Positions 41,620 through 53,333 of a DNA stretch of 64,000 nucleotides are shown one piece after another. The DNA comes from Aspidiotus rigidus (taxonomy: Eukaryota; Arthropoda; Insecta; Hemiptera; Diaspididae), in the NCBI GenBank assembly GCA_035079385.1, contig JAVHKY010000052.1, positions 10,230,001 to 10,294,000 on the forward strand, read 5' to 3'. Numbering within the stretch: the stretch's first letter is position 1; every line of letters starts with the position of its first letter. A model generated the notes under the pieces. It saw nothing but the letters and a program-made list of their open reading frames with translations, had not been told where the DNA came from and made no database searches. The translations under genes were made by a program, and so were the position numbers.

Positions 41620-41733
41620 CAGCAGAAACCAAAAAAGAAACCCAAAAAAATAGTTGTGGAGTTACGAGTGAAGGATTGGGTCAAAATTACAAAGCAACAA
41701 GACAAAAGATGTCAAGAAATATTATAAGCACTC
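41620..41733 (+). pseudogene. remnant of an older Gypsy integrase N-terminal region, continued at 57940-58080
   Basis: VVELRVKDWVKITKQQDKRC up to the target site, then, beyond the large Gypsy element, ALQAKQTDAQENKNQARLYH and PVIPKNRTRTI. The pattern W..I..QQ.D..C.EIL..LQ...... followed by a basic stretch is that preceding the zinc finger of Ty3/Gypsy integrases. If right, the big element inserted into an older, unrelated Gypsy copy. Confidence 0.4.
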
Positions 41734-42108
41734 CGTGACGCCGACGAAAGTCGACGTCACGTATCGTCCTAGTATATTATCATAATAAACCATCGTACAC
41801 ACTATACCGTTAATTGTAAATACAATGAAAGATGTAAATCATAGGATTCCGCGAAATGTGCGAACTAGTTCAATATGATGTAAATAGACTAATTTTAGAT
41901 TATATTTTCGCGAAGTTAACGGTATCATTTCCTTCGACACGCCCAATACGCGGTTACTTTGTAAATCGATTTTAGACCATAATTCACTTCACCTTTTAAT
42001 CTCGCAAAATTATAACGTCTCCACGATACTCTGTGTAATTAAAGTTAATATTCGTGTAAATGTGATCTTAGTCGTTTTTGTGATTCTAAACCCTTCTAGC
42101 CCATCACA
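41734..42108 (+). repeat. 5' LTR of the large Gypsy element
   Basis: Begins CGTGACGCCG (TG to CG change relative to the 3' copy) and ends CCCATCACA; 375 bp. Confidence 0.9.
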
Positions 42109-42111
42109 AAG

Positions 42112-42123
42112 TGGCGCCCGAAC
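42112..42123 (+). promoter_or_regulatory. primer-binding site, tRNA-Lys type
   Basis: TGGCGCCCGAAC, three bases after the 5' LTR, is complementary to the 3' end of a lysine tRNA of the type used by many retroelements; primes minus-strand synthesis. Confidence 0.8.
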
Positions 42124-42700
42124 TTAAAATAATTTTCAAGTGTTAATTTTTTTTACAAAATAATCGTCAAGTATTAATTTTTTTTTCGTACGCAAATACG
42201 TGCAATTGAATCTCTCAGTGATTTTTTTTTCTTACTCAGACAGTTCGTGAAAAATTTTTTTTTCTCAATCGACATTATCCGAATTATTATTAATAATTGT
42301 TCGTGAACATAAAACCCGTGTAAAGATCGTCAAATACGTTTCTTCTTTTTTCCTCCGTTGTTCATACTACGCTGTTCGATCCAAATTCTCGCCGCGTCGT
42401 AAAAAAAAAAAAAAAATTAGTGCCGAATTCGCCAAAGACAAAAATTATTTTTATTCAAAAAAACATAATATAAACACGGCAAAATATTTACAATTCTTCA
42501 GTACGTGAATACAATTGTGCTTTGTTTACGATTACCGAACTACTCAAGTTCTTGTTTCGGTTCCTTTACCACATCGCTGTAGGATCGCCTGCAACAAACA
42601 ACGGTACAGTTTTTTCTCAGTATTATTATTATTATTAATGTGGTGTTTATTCTCCCTTATAACATATAATTTCTCATCTTACACTCTTATCACAATCCCA
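42124..42700 (+). other. 5' leader of the large Gypsy element
   Basis: AT-rich untranslated leader with A tracts (about 42402-42416). The ORF starting at 42515 reads through it, but recognisable Gag sequence begins only near 42701. Confidence 0.5.
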
Positions 42701-44303
42701 ATGACTGCTTTCTTCTCACATCTCAGAACATCCGAATGTAATCTTATTGGTCATACCTTCAACTACGATCTTGATAACCTTATCGAAAAACATAAAATCA
42801 AAGAGAAAGGGCCACTCAAAGACAAACGTATAGCTTTGAAAAAAGAACTCCAAAATAAAGCCGAGATAGTCGCTTACTTGAATGAGGAATTTCAATTATC
42901 ACGCACAGAGGAAGGTCGCGACCTCACGATAAATTTCGAAAAAGCTCAAAAATGTATTGATCTATATACAACGAAAGAATTTTAGCTCTGAAAAACAGTC
43001 CTGTTAACGCTGCTAAGGGAACACAACCTAATACTGAAGAACATAATTCCCCAACAAAACCACCCCCCCAAAATAGTCAAAAATCACAAACTATGGACAA
43101 ATTAGACGAACTGATCAGAACAGTCAAGTCAAAATCCTCTCAACCGATACCCTTTAGGGATTTCTCTGGCACGCAAACCAAAGACATCGACGATCATATT
43201 GAAAGTTTCACTAAAATAGCTCTTATTAACAAATGGGAGGATGAAGTTAAGGTCAGAGAATACATCAAATATTTAAAAAATGGGGCATACGACTATTTCA
43301 TACATGAAGTGCTAAATCCCGAGAGACCGTTAGATTGGGACACTGTTACTAGGGCATTACGCAACAAATACGCAAAGGACGAAGATGACTGGAGTCATCT
43401 AGCAAGCCAAACGATAATGTCCAGTAAGGAAGACGTGAGCATATATGCCAATAAAATGATCAGAATCTGTAAAAAAATTAACCCTCGCATGTCAGCACAG
43501 GCGATAATAAGTAAAGTATGCCACGGTCTGATTCCAAAATTCAAAACCGAAATCTTACATAGAGATATAGATACCGTCGATGACCTATTAAAAAATCTAT
43601 TACGAATCCAAAAGAACTTTGAGAGGTGGATGAGGATTCGGACATCTTACTTACATTAAAAGAAATTAAAAGTGAAATATGCAAGGCTAAGAATACGGTT
43701 GAACCCTCTCCAGAAAAAAAGGTTGAAACCAAAGAAACTATCCAATTCATCCCTCAAAACAACTCTTCTCAAATTCCACCCTTGTTCCCTAACAACTCAT
43801 ATAATTACTTCCCTCCACAAAATAATAGTATGAACCAAATTCCACAGTCATTTTCCGGAAATTTTTACAATACGAATCCTAACCCACATAATTTTTACCA
43901 GTCTAGAAATTTCAGTACAGTAGGTCAACCAAAAAACTGGCGTGTGTCATCGCAGATTCCGAATATAACTTGTTTCAGGTGTTACTGTAGAGGTCATTTT
44001 TCTGGGGATTATTATAGTAATTTAAATAATAGGGCCTTTAATCAATATTCTGGCTTCAATCAAGGCCGCCCTTGGAGGCCGCCAACGCAAAATAATCAAC
44101 CTCGACGAGGCGCGCCTAATCCACGAACAAATAGGTACACAGGTTTCGAACGACCAAAAAAACGAATGAGATGGACAACGACTCAGCAAACACGAAATGC
44201 TCCTAATTATTTTCAGATCAAAACTATAAGAACCGCTTTGACTATTTTTACGAACATCCAGAATTTTTTGAAAGTAAGGAACAATTTTATAACTCCGAAT
44301 TAG
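42701..44303 (+). pseudogene. gag: Gag of the large Gypsy element, frame-broken
   Basis: An N-terminal part (about 42701-42950) with LIGHTFNYDLDNLIEKHKIK; a frame change near 42950; a capsid-like core at 43093-43640 with PFRDFSGTQTKDIDDHIESF and CHGLIPKFKTEIL; a frame change near 43640; and a basic, asparagine-rich C-terminus (43626-44303) with a zinc knuckle CFRC..GHFSGDYY, in which the last Cys is replaced by Tyr. At least two frameshifts mean no full-length Gag. Confidence 0.8.
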
Positions 44304-44339
44304 AGCCTCCTGTTCCACAAAGTGAGATTTGTAACGAGA

Positions 44340-47093
44340 AAAAAATTTCCAAAGAGATTATACTGAGCGCATCTAATTTTAATTTGCAAACACCGATATT
44401 TGTTGAGAATAAGGAGACCGCTAGTTCCGGAGTTATAGACACGGGAAGTAATCCTAACATTATTCATCAAAGCATGGTTTCTCCAGGTAGCAAAATACAA
44501 GATCATTCGTATAAAATTTATGCAGCGTCGTTGTCCAATCCGTTACGATACATAGGAAGTACATACGTGCGTTTTGAAATACAAGGTCAGAAATTCTACA
44601 AACCTATGGTAATAGTATAGATGAATTATCAACGAAGATGATTCTTGGAATGAGATTTTTACGAAAGCATGGAGTAGTAATAGATTGTGAACAAACTTAA
44701 TAGATTGTGAACAAGCTAAGATCACATTTCGTAACGGATTAACAATCGCAATGGATAAAGAATACATTCGCGATCTCGATAATAAAAATCAGAATATTAT
44801 ACCTAGATAATATTTTTTCCATTTCTGATAATAATATTTTAATCCAAAAAGATATTGTTATTCCAGCAAAAGGTGAGACCATTTTTTCTGTACCATCCTT
44901 CTTCGATAACGTATGTACTAGCCAGCACGTCATAGCGAACGGAACTTTCGTCGAAGTCGGTAATAATAATGGAACGAATATTAAAATAGCTAACACTCGC
45001 TCGGTGCCTGTCAAAATTCATAAAGGCATACGCATAGGAAAAATTCAAGATAGACTAGAAGTAATTAACGCCGTGTCCACGTCAAAAATAAACGGCGAAA
45101 AGAATCCCCAATTTTCAGGTAATGAAGAAATTACAGATCTTGATGGCATCCAAATTATTATTAATAAAGATCTCCCACTCGCCGAACGCAAACAGGCTCT
45201 CAGTCTTCTCTATCAATATCGTCACATTTTTACAACCAAAACAGAGGATACTCCTACAGCCGATACGCAGCCTTATAAAATTCGGTTGAAAGATGATATA
45301 GGTACCAGTTAACATCCGCCCTTATAAAGCGTCGCAATATGAAAGAGAAATAGGCCTAGCTAGGAAATTTTTACAAGATCTAGAAAAGGCTAATATAATA
45401 GAAAAAACTCGTTCCGAATATTCATCACCAGCATTTATTAAAACAAAATCCGATGGTAAGCCTAGACTTCTTACAGATTTTTCAGCTCTGAATAAACATA
45501 TTGTTAGCGATTCAACATCCGTCGTACGTATCAAAGCTATCATTGAAGTTCTCTTGAACGCGTCTATTTTTTCAAAAATGGACTTAGCATACGGTTACTA
45601 CCAATTCCCCCTTCACAAAAGCAGTCGAAAATATACTGCGTTCCGATTCGATTCGATTAGCACACAATATCAATATTGTAAAATGCCTATGGGATTCATC
45701 AATAGCAGTCAATGTGTAACGAGTGCGATGCATGATATTTTTGAAGACATCCTATTCCGTGGTATGACTGTCTGTATATCGACGATATTTGCGTGTATGG
45801 TGACTCTTTCCAAGCTCACCTTAAAATGCTCGAAACTGTCTTATCGAGATTAGAGAAATTCCAATTTAAATTAAATACGCGTAAATACGATTTTTTTTTA
45901 TCCCAAGGTAGTGCTACTCGGAAACGAAATTTAAAAAGGAACAATTCGCCCCGCTTTTAAAGATATCGAAGCATTCCTAAATATCAAACCCCCCAAGACC
46001 GTGAAAGATGTTCGAAGCATTATCAGTTCGTTTAGTTTTTATCGAAAATACATGCCTAAATTCGCTATTACTGCCCAGCCCATCATGAATTTATTACATA
46101 CCTAACGCAGGAGCCAAAGACGGGAAACGTCCCATCAAATAGACGGACGAATGTGAGGAAGCTTTTCAGATTCTCAAAAAACATATCACGTCCAAACCCA
46201 TACTTCAGATTTTCAATCCCCGCTGGAAAACTTTTCTCCAGACAGATGCCAGTAGCTATGCTATTGGAGCTGTTTTAAGTCAACAAAATCCCCACACTCT
46301 AGAAGTCAAACCCGTAGCGTTCTTTTCCAAAAAAATGCCCCAACGTAAGAGGTACTTAGCCACTTACGACCTCGAACTTATTGTTATTTCTAAAGCACTT
46401 AAGCATTTTCGTCAATTTCTTTACATGAAACCGGTCCACATCTTAACGGACTACGCTAATTTAACCCACCTCCGTATCTCTGATATGACCCTCCTCAACC
46501 CCGCCCGTGTGCGTCGAATAGTCGACGTTATAAACCAATTTAACGTCACATTTGAACACATAAAGGGCAAAGAAAACTTTATTCCCGACCTCCTCTCTCG
46601 CGGATCTGAATTTGAAAAAATTCATCTAATCACAGATGATTTACCCCCCTCCACTTTCATTCAAGAACAAGAAGCTCAAAAAGATCTGCGAGGTATTAAG
46701 TATATTCTACTTGGAATCCCATTGGACGACTCATTTTCTGATGTAGAAAAACATGAGTTGCACAAATATGCACGAAGACATGCATTAGACCAGAATAAAG
46801 TTTTGTGTTTCAAAAAATTTTATAGAAACCAGAAACTTTTACTCCCCGTTGTCCCCAAATCGCTACAGAAAAAATTCCTTTACGATGTTCATGATGGCTT
46901 ACAGAAGGGCAATCATATGGGCGAAACTCGCACCTTTCTGAAACTTTCCAACACAGTTTATTGGGCTGATATGCGAAAAGACGTCGGCGAATATGTAAAA
47001 TCCTGCAAGGCATGTCAGGAATACAAAGTACCACATCAAAAATTCGGATTAATGTCGCATACGAAGAAAAATCCACGTCTCATGCAAAAATGA
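44340..47093 (+). pseudogene. pol: Pol of the large Gypsy element: protease, RT, RNase H, integrase zinc finger
   Basis: Protease VIDTGSNPNII (DTG, near 44435). RT: FSALNKHIV, FSKMDLAYGYYQFPL, CKMPMGFINS, then YIDDICVYG one frame over (about 45775). RNase H: TDASSYAIGAVL (about 46240), YDLELIVISKALKHFRQFL and LTDYANLTHLR. Integrase zinc finger: HDGLQKGNHMG...CKACQEYK (46.89-47.03 kb). Frame breaks lie near 44620, 45310, 45780, 45900 and 46110. The reading continues into the integrase core only beyond the inserted transposon, at 54757. Confidence 0.85.
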
Positions 47094-47237
47094 TGTACAT
47101 ATGTTTTAGGCCCCCCCTATTGACAATTTTCGACTATTTTCCGCTTGTGTTTGAAGCGAACACAGGCGGACGCAAGCGGAATCCAAAAAAAGGTTCGCAG
47201 CGAAATTATAAAGACGCTGCGATCAGTACTGTACAGA

Positions 47238-47745
47238 GGCGGAGATGATTCCGCTTCCTGAGCGGACTGAAGAGGAATGTAAAGTTCGGCCGCGTCACGA
47301 GCCGGAATGTTTTTCGCTCTCTCTCGACGCGAGGAGAAACACGGCGCGATCAGTAGCGTAGAGAGGCGGAGATGATTTCACTTCCTGAGCGGACTGAAGA
47401 GGAATGTAAAATGCGGTCGCGTCACGAGGCGGAATTTTTTTCGCTCTCTCTCGACGCGAGGAGAAACACGGCGCGATCAGTAGCGTACAGAGGCGGAGAT
47501 GATTCCACTTCCTGAGCGGACTGCAGAGGAATGCAAAATTCGGCCGCGTCACGAGCCGGAATATTTTTCGCTCTCTCTCGAAGCGAGAAAAAATACGGCG
47601 CGATCAGTAGCATACAGAGGCGGAGTTGATTCTGCTTCCTGAGCGGACTGAAGAAAAATGTAAAATTTGGCCGCCTTGTGAGGCGGAATAATTTTCGCTT
47701 TCTTTCGGCGCTTGCAGCAACACGACGCGATCAGTATCACTCACT
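47238..47745. repeat. four tandem 127-bp units, left subterminal array
   Basis: Units start GGCGGAGATGATTC at 47238, 47365, 47492 and 47619, with GC-rich words CGCTCTCTCTCGACGCGAGG and GGCGCGATCAGTAGC. The fourth is more diverged. Minus-strand ORFs across it (47295-47882) repeat the unit and are not genes. Confidence 0.9.
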
Positions 47746-48108
47746 AGCGTTCCTCGCAAATAACCGGTCTGAATCAACGATGCTAGCGCTCTCCGGTTCG
47801 AATCATAAACATAAATTATTTTTCTGAACCCTGTCTGAACCAACAGCGCGATGCCAGGAAGCCAATTAACTCCACGAGGCACGAGGCCTCAAGTAATTGA
47901 TTTTCGGCAGTTCCATTACAGTAGGTCACTAGGTCAGTGGCTGATCAGTGGTGAGTTTCATTTTTGATTGAATTTTGCGGTACAGTGTTCCAAGTGTTTT
48001 ATACTTTTTTGAGGTAAGCACGCCTAGGTTCTTAATTTGTTTTAGAACCAATAATTCGATCGTCGATTGTCAGTCGTAATCAAACTCATTTTCAATTGTT
48101 TTGCAGAT

Positions 48109-48221
48109 AAAGAAAGACGAAATTAGTTCAATCCAAAGAGCTGAGAAACCGACTAGGACACACGAAATTAGTTCAATCCAAAGAACTGAGAAACCGACAA
48201 GATATCCGTATAGCAGATGAA
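48109..48221 (+). other. exon-like segment with internal tandem duplication, in the TIR transposon
   Basis: Bounded by TTTTGCAG and GTAAGT, as a spliced exon would be. It contains a 47-bp duplication starting GAAATTAGTTCAATCCAAAG (about 48119 and 48166) with a single frame open through EISSIQRAEKPTR and EISSIQRTEKPTR to a TGA in the last codons. Further donor-like sites occur near 47951, 48013 and 48430. It could be 5' untranslated or short coding exons of a transposon gene. Confidence 0.3.
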
Positions 48222-48760
48222 GTAAGTTATCACTCGAAAGTTTTTACCAGCTATCTTCGCTCAATCCGAATCGTTATACGAGTAATTCAACTCGACAGAA
48301 TTCAGAAACTAATTCGAAAAAGCTGTATTGGGATTCTCATCCACGAATCGCGGCTGTGTTTCGTTAAGCGGTTCGAACTATCATCATCAGTTGTCAATTT
48401 GTAAGAAGTCTTCTTTTCAAATTTTGCGAGTAAGTATTCCTTGAAGTTATTGAGGGATCAATGTTTCTTCCCGTAGATGATATACGCTGAAAAGTCCTTC
48501 TATCATCGTTCGATCGCAACTATCGCGCAGAACCTATTCTTATTTCAAGATTCAATACTCTCTGAGATGCCGACATAAATGGCAGAAACGACGTATAGGT
48601 CTAATTCTTTGCAAGTATTCGTAGCCCTTACCAATGACAACAATGAATATGATATAAGTACCGGTACCTGAAAATTTGTACTTCACGGTCAACTTTATTC
48701 TATGATTCTATTCGATGTATTTGACGTCATTCTCAGTGTTACTCTTACTCGGCTTTTAGA
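48222..48760. other. no gene recognised
   Basis: AT-rich interior of the TIR transposon without ORFs of note. Confidence 0.4.
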
Positions 48761-48851
48761 TAGGTATACTCTGTTCACGTTAAGGAAGGATAGCGTTCCG
48801 TTCTCGAGGTATGAAGTTCTATCCTTCCTTAACGTGAACAGAGTATATCTA
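48761..48851. repeat. 91-nt near-perfect hairpin
   Basis: TAGGTATACTCTGTTCACGT... (48761-48793) pairs with 48819-48851 over 33 bases with about one or two mismatches and a 25-base loop. Size and shape are those of an animal pre-microRNA or of a tiny foldback element. Confidence 0.75.
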
Positions 48852-49265
48852 CCCGTAGGTAATTGATAAGAATCACGGTACATTATAGAGGGGAATTCCG
48901 CTACGCTCGCAGCGATCGTTTGAATACCTTCCACACCCCACCTGTGTCGGAACCTTACCTACCCTAATATTGACGAAATTTTCAAGGGTTGTAAAAGGTG
49001 AAGAAATTCACCTAAGAAGATAATTTTTTTTCAAATAAGTAGAGCATGGTGAGTTGTCTATTCGTACCCGGTTTCAGATTTTTAGGTTAATACCTGATTC
49101 CTCTTCGAATTTTTAAAAATTGATGAATTTACATTACCTAGTATTCATGTAGTTTTCATGCTTAGTAATACCTTGCAACGCTCCTAGCGTAGATTATATC
49201 AACTGACACAACTCAGGCGACAGTAACAAACACGGCTAATATACGTTCGTGTCAATACCTCTATA
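48852..49265. other. no gene recognised
   Basis: Interior of the TIR transposon up to the Copia LTR. Nothing supported. Confidence 0.4.
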
Positions 49266-49671
49266 TGTTGAATAATAGAGGCCTTTCCATGGATCGATAT
49301 TTGAAACTCAATAACGAACGAAGAATCTACCTCCGAAACTCGAGTTTAATTACAGATCAGTTCACAAAGAAATTCATATAAAATCAAATGTTCACGAAGA
49401 CATAAGTACACACAGTTACAACGAATCCACATAGGAAAATACAAAGCTATATGCTCAAACTACAAAGACTGAAAAGCTACTAAAGCCAGAAAACAGAGAA
49501 ACTTCGATCTCGAAGTTTTGGAGGCATTTTTAAAATAGACTAGAAAGTTCTCGAAGTTTTTCTCGAACTACTATGGCGCTCTTAGCGGGAGAAACACGAA
49601 GTAAAAACATTAAACGATTCGAGTCTAAATTTACGTTACTTTACACACAGAGAATCCTCGAAATCTCAACA
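49266..49671 (-). repeat. 3' LTR of the Copia relic
   Basis: Termini TGTTGA and TCAACA are inverted repeats typical of Copia LTRs; polypurine tract at 49672-49679 (minus strand). Confidence 0.75.
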
Positions 49672-49789
49672 CTCCCCTCTAAATTTATACTCGCCATAAC
49701 AAAATAAAATAAAATGAGTAAAAACAAATACAACTAATTGAAGCAAGGAGATTAATAAATATGCTATATCATTAGATGAAACACGAAGA

Positions 49790-51697
49790 TCATTCAAAAA
49801 TAAATTCCGATAATTGATTAATACGAGAAGTATTTAGTACTTTGGTTAGAATGTCAGCCACTTGAATTTTACCATCAATCTTTCGTATGTTGACGATTCC
49901 TTTCGTTACGGTTTCTTTCGCGAATAAATAAAACGTTTCGATATGACGAATTGAATGTGCGTCTAACGTTGTCGCAATTTTGATTGCCGATGATGAATCC
50001 GAATATAGATCAATCCCGGAAATGCTTTCTCTCAATAGTTCTTGTAGAAAGTTACGGACTCCCAAAAGGTGTTTAATCGCTGTGTAAATTGCGATATATT
50101 CCGCTGCCGCAGTGGAATCGGTTCGAAGATTTTGCGCCTTTGACTTCCATACTACACAGTTTCCATACATGTAAATCAGAAAACCTGAAGTTGGCTTTCG
50201 ATTTTCTGTATTCAAGAACGAAGCGTCTGCATATACTGTTAAAATCTCATCCATCTTAATTCTATAGTGAAGCCTTTTTCCTTTAGTGCCAGCCAAATAT
50301 CTTAAGATTCTTTTGGCTAAAGCATAGTGCTCATCAGTAGCTTTTGATTGGTATCGAGATAATTCATTCACACAGTAGGCAATATCAGGTCTCGTGCCGT
50401 TAGCAATATAACTCAAACAACCTATCAGGCTACGATACGGCTTCGAAGTCTGTTCTCCAATGAAATCAAACTTCACAGACGGGTCGAGTGGAATTGATAA
50501 TCCTCTACAGTCTTCCAAACCAAATTTCCGCTGAACAAACTCAATGTACTCACATTGATCCAGAAACAATTCCTTATTTAAATCATCATACTCAATACGA
50601 ACGCCTATAAATTTCCTAGGTCGTCCAAGACGTTTCAGCTTCACACAGCTTTCCAAATAAACTATTAATGCATCAATCAGCGGACGTTTTCCAATAATTA
50701 AAAAATCATCAACGTATATTGCATAGATCAAATCTCTATTTTGACTAACGAACACACATGGGTCAGTTTTCATTTGGTGGAGACCAAAATTTCGCAATTT
50801 CTCATCAATCATATCATACCACGATTTTGCAGCTGTTGCCAATCCGTATAAACTACGATTTAATTTCATGATATATTTGTCACGATCGCCGCCAGGCATT
50901 CCATCCGGTATCTCGACAAAAACAGGATGATTTATACGAGAATTCAAAAATGCTGTGACAATATCGATTTGTTCCATTTCAAAATCAAATTTTAGAGCTA
51001 GAACAAACATCAAACGAATAGTTTCCAATTTCGGAACAGGGGAATACACTTCACTCAGTTGGTGTATAATATCTTCTTTAAATCCACGAGCTACTAATCT
51101 TGCTCGGTAGGTATTCTCATTCTTCTGAGTAAAAACCCATCTTGTATCAATTGGGCGGGTAGAGATTTCTATTCTCGGGACAATACTGTAAACGTTATTA
51201 GCTCTCAAAGCTTCTATTTCATCATTAATTGCCTCAGCCCATCTCGCAGCATCCTTGCTTTTCATAGCTTCCTTGTAATTTGAAGGAGAACTTGACGTTA
51301 GGTTGATCTCATGATAAAAAATATCGTGCTCTTCGCTCATCTCATAGACATCAATCGGAAATTCTTTTTCCGCATAAATAGGAGAATGAGTTTCATTACT
51401 TACAGTCATATCTTTATAAAATACTGTTTCCGCGCATCTTACGTGACCTTTTTCTTCAACAATGTTTCTCACCAAATCGTAAACCGCATAGCCAGTCTCT
51501 GTGTGGCCTACAATCACACCCGGATAAGCTCTTGGGTCGATTTTCATCTTGTTTTTCTCATCATAGATGTAGCATGCGCAACCAAAACAGCGAACATTCG
51601 ATAGATCCGGTTTTCTTCCTCTCCAAAGTTCAAACCTGGTCTTGTAGTTTGTGCTAGAACTAACAGATCGATTAATCAAATAATTAGCATTTATCAA
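49790..51697 (-). CDS. pol: Copia Pol, integrase C-terminus, RT and RNase H
   Basis: 635 open codons on the minus strand. Integrase tail: LWRGRKPDLSNVRCFGC. Linker with WAEAINDEIEAL. RT: WVFTQKNE, RARLVARGF, QIDIVTAFLNS, LNRSLYGL and the catalytic AIYVDDFLIIG. RNase H: YADASFLN, AAAEYIAIYTAIKH and a C-terminal VADILTKVLN box. Order and motifs are those of Copia elements (integrase before RT). The frame is intact from the internal Met to the stop, unlike the upstream integrase. Confidence 0.9.
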   Translation of the reverse strand: MINANYLINRSVSSSTNYKTRFELWRGRKPDLSNVRCFGCACYIYDEKNKMKIDPRAYPGVIVGHTETGYAVYDLVRNIVEEKGHVRCAETVFYKDMTVSNETHSPIYAEKEFPIDVYEMSEEHDIFYHEINLTSSSPSNYKEAMKSKDAARWAEAINDEIEALRANNVYSIVPRIEISTRPIDTRWVFTQKNENTYRARLVARGFKEDIIHQLSEVYSPVPKLETIRLMFVLALKFDFEMEQIDIVTAFLNSRINHPVFVEIPDGMPGGDRDKYIMKLNRSLYGLATAAKSWYDMIDEKLRNFGLHQMKTDPCVFVSQNRDLIYAIYVDDFLIIGKRPLIDALIVYLESCVKLKRLGRPRKFIGVRIEYDDLNKELFLDQCEYIEFVQRKFGLEDCRGLSIPLDPSVKFDFIGEQTSKPYRSLIGCLSYIANGTRPDIAYCVNELSRYQSKATDEHYALAKRILRYLAGTKGKRLHYRIKMDEILTVYADASFLNTENRKPTSGFLIYMYGNCVVWKSKAQNLRTDSTAAAEYIAIYTAIKHLLGVRNFLQELLRESISGIDLYSDSSSAIKIATTLDAHSIRHIETFYLFAKETVTKGIVNIRKIDGKIQVADILTKVLNTSRINQLSEFIFE

Positions 51698-52340
51698 GGC
51701 ATATTCCCACCAATTTCTTGGGACTCCACTTTTGGCTCATTAATGATCGCGTCATATCCATTAAAATGGAATGATACTTCTCCGCCGTTCCATTATGTTG
51801 ATGGACATTTGTTTCGGCATACTGAATGGAACAACCAATCTTTTTACAGAGCTCTTTGAGATTGTTTCCAAAGAATTCTCCACCACGGTCAACTCTCAGC
51901 CTTGATACTAAATGATTCAGCAAAGTATTCCTTGAAACATTGGAAAGCATGATCTTTCCTATAGATTATATACGAGACCGTGTATCTAGAATAATCATCA
52001 ATTATGGATAACACATAAGTTTTCACAAATTTGTCATCTGGTTTAGGATTAATCTCGAGGAGATCTGCATGAATTAGTTCTAACACTTTCGTCGCTCTTT
52101 CCCAAATTTTATTGCAGGGCAACCTTCTCATCTTGGATTCTAAGCAAATATCACAGACTACTTTCTCCTTTTCAAAGTCGATATTATCGACTCCAGTAGC
52201 ATTTTCTTTTAAGATATTTAGATATTTTAAATTCTGATGACCTAAACGAGCCCCGAAAAACAATGGGCTGTTCAAAATTGTATAATCCTCACAACTTATA
52301 ACTGTTAATTTTGAAGAAGCGATGTTATAATTGTGAAAAT
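51684..52340 (-). pseudogene. Copia pre-integrase and integrase core, frame-broken
   Basis: Minus-strand frames 52275-51889 and 51950-51684 overlap. The first has ARLGHQNLKYL (GAG-pre-integrase), a zinc motif CDICLESKMRRL, then HADLLE (catalytic D) and SIIDDYSRY. The second has RVDRGGEF (second catalytic D) and NGTAEKYHSILMDM (E). A frameshift near 51.92 kb separates them and a stop or shift near 51.69 kb separates them from the RT frame. Upstream codons to about 52340 encode NYNIASSKLTVI-type sequence before similarity ends. Confidence 0.85.
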
Positions 52341-52345
52341 CTTCT

Positions 52346-53083
52346 GAGAAGACTGAAAAAAAAGGAGAGTTTGCAGAAAAATTTTGAATACAGGTCCACA
52401 GAAAAGTAATACAGAATTTCTACTCCCCCCCCCCCCGGAGTAGAAATATCTACATTATTTACCGAGGTTATTAAAAATTATTCGTATTTGTTTTCCATAA
52501 GAAATTTGCATCGCCAGAAATTCATTGACAATTTCTGACTTCTGTTTTGTAATAAGTGATAGGCAATATGAAGAAATATTTGAAAATTTATATAACACAA
52601 GTATTGAAAAATAAAAAATATACATTTTTTAATTCCAAAAAATGTCTAAAATATGTGACAACGTGAGAGGCACGCCGTAGGCGTGCCGTCTTGCTAGTTA
52701 TCATGAAATTGGAGGAAAAAATATAAATTCAACATCAGTTTAGATAATTGCAAAAATTATTCCACGAATCTTTCGATATATACGCTTCGGATAAGATTTT
52801 TACCCTTATAAGAGACGATAATATTTCATAGTTCTCCCATTTCATGGTTCTCCCGCTCGAAACCGTCGTGTAGAATTTCAAATATTTTATCGAATGCGTT
52901 TCAGTTTTGTTGAATGAAGACCGTGCTGAATTATAAGATTACGAATTGTAGTTGAGAGAATTGCGCCATTGGAGATGCACGTTCAACTACCCAAAAATTC
53001 ATGTGGGATTCACGAACCGACCGGTGACAGCATGTCTTTTCAGTACATATGACATGGAATAATATAAGTACCGGTATATCGTA
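52346..53083. other. no gene recognised
   Basis: Contains a C run at 52424-52435 and AT-rich sequence inside the TIR transposon. Confidence 0.4.
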
Positions 53084-53196
53084 GGGCCAGTTTTACCAAC
53101 GCGAGTACGCGAGTTCATTGCTAACCTCGGTTAGCCCTATTATTTTGGATTATTACCCGAGGTTAGCAGCTAACTTGTGTATGGTGAAACTGGCCC
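53084..53196. repeat. Harbinger-like MITE, 113 bp
   Basis: GGGCCAGTTTTACCA at the left, inverted at the right as TGGTGAAACTGGCCC, flanked by GTA on both sides (53081-53083, 53197-53199). GGCCAGTTTCACCA ends and a 3-bp target duplication fit PIF/Harbinger MITEs. An inner inverted pair GCTAACCTCGG / CCGAGGTTAGC completes the foldback. Confidence 0.7.
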
Positions 53197-53333
53197 GTAG
53201 CACGAGGGTGATTTCTCTTAACACACAGTACGTACCTACGCAACGCGACCTCGTCGCAGCTAAATCCTTCACTGGTTCTGTTGAGAAAAACTTCCATGAG
53301 GAATAATGTATGTTATTCGTCTAGTTCAAAGTA

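Larger units (their letters stand above)
49266..52345 (-). mobile_element. 5'-truncated Copia-type LTR retrotransposon, antisense
   Basis: The 3' LTR lies at 49266-49671 (on the minus strand TGTTGAGATT...ATTATTCAACA, 406 bp) with a purine tract GAGGGGAG just before it. Coding sequence for pre-integrase, integrase, RT and RNase H extends to about 52345, where it stops. Gag and the 5' LTR are absent, so the copy is truncated and the target duplication cannot be tested. It lies inside the 7.6-kb TIR transposon. Confidence 0.85.

Noticed and set aside
47780..47815. tRNA-like GGTTCGAATC box
   Set aside because: No A box, acceptor stem or anticodon arm can be placed upstream, and it lies in the decayed end of the 127-bp array.
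47295..47882. series of antisense ORFs of 63-92 codons
   Set aside because: They repeat every 127 bp with the tandem units; not genes.
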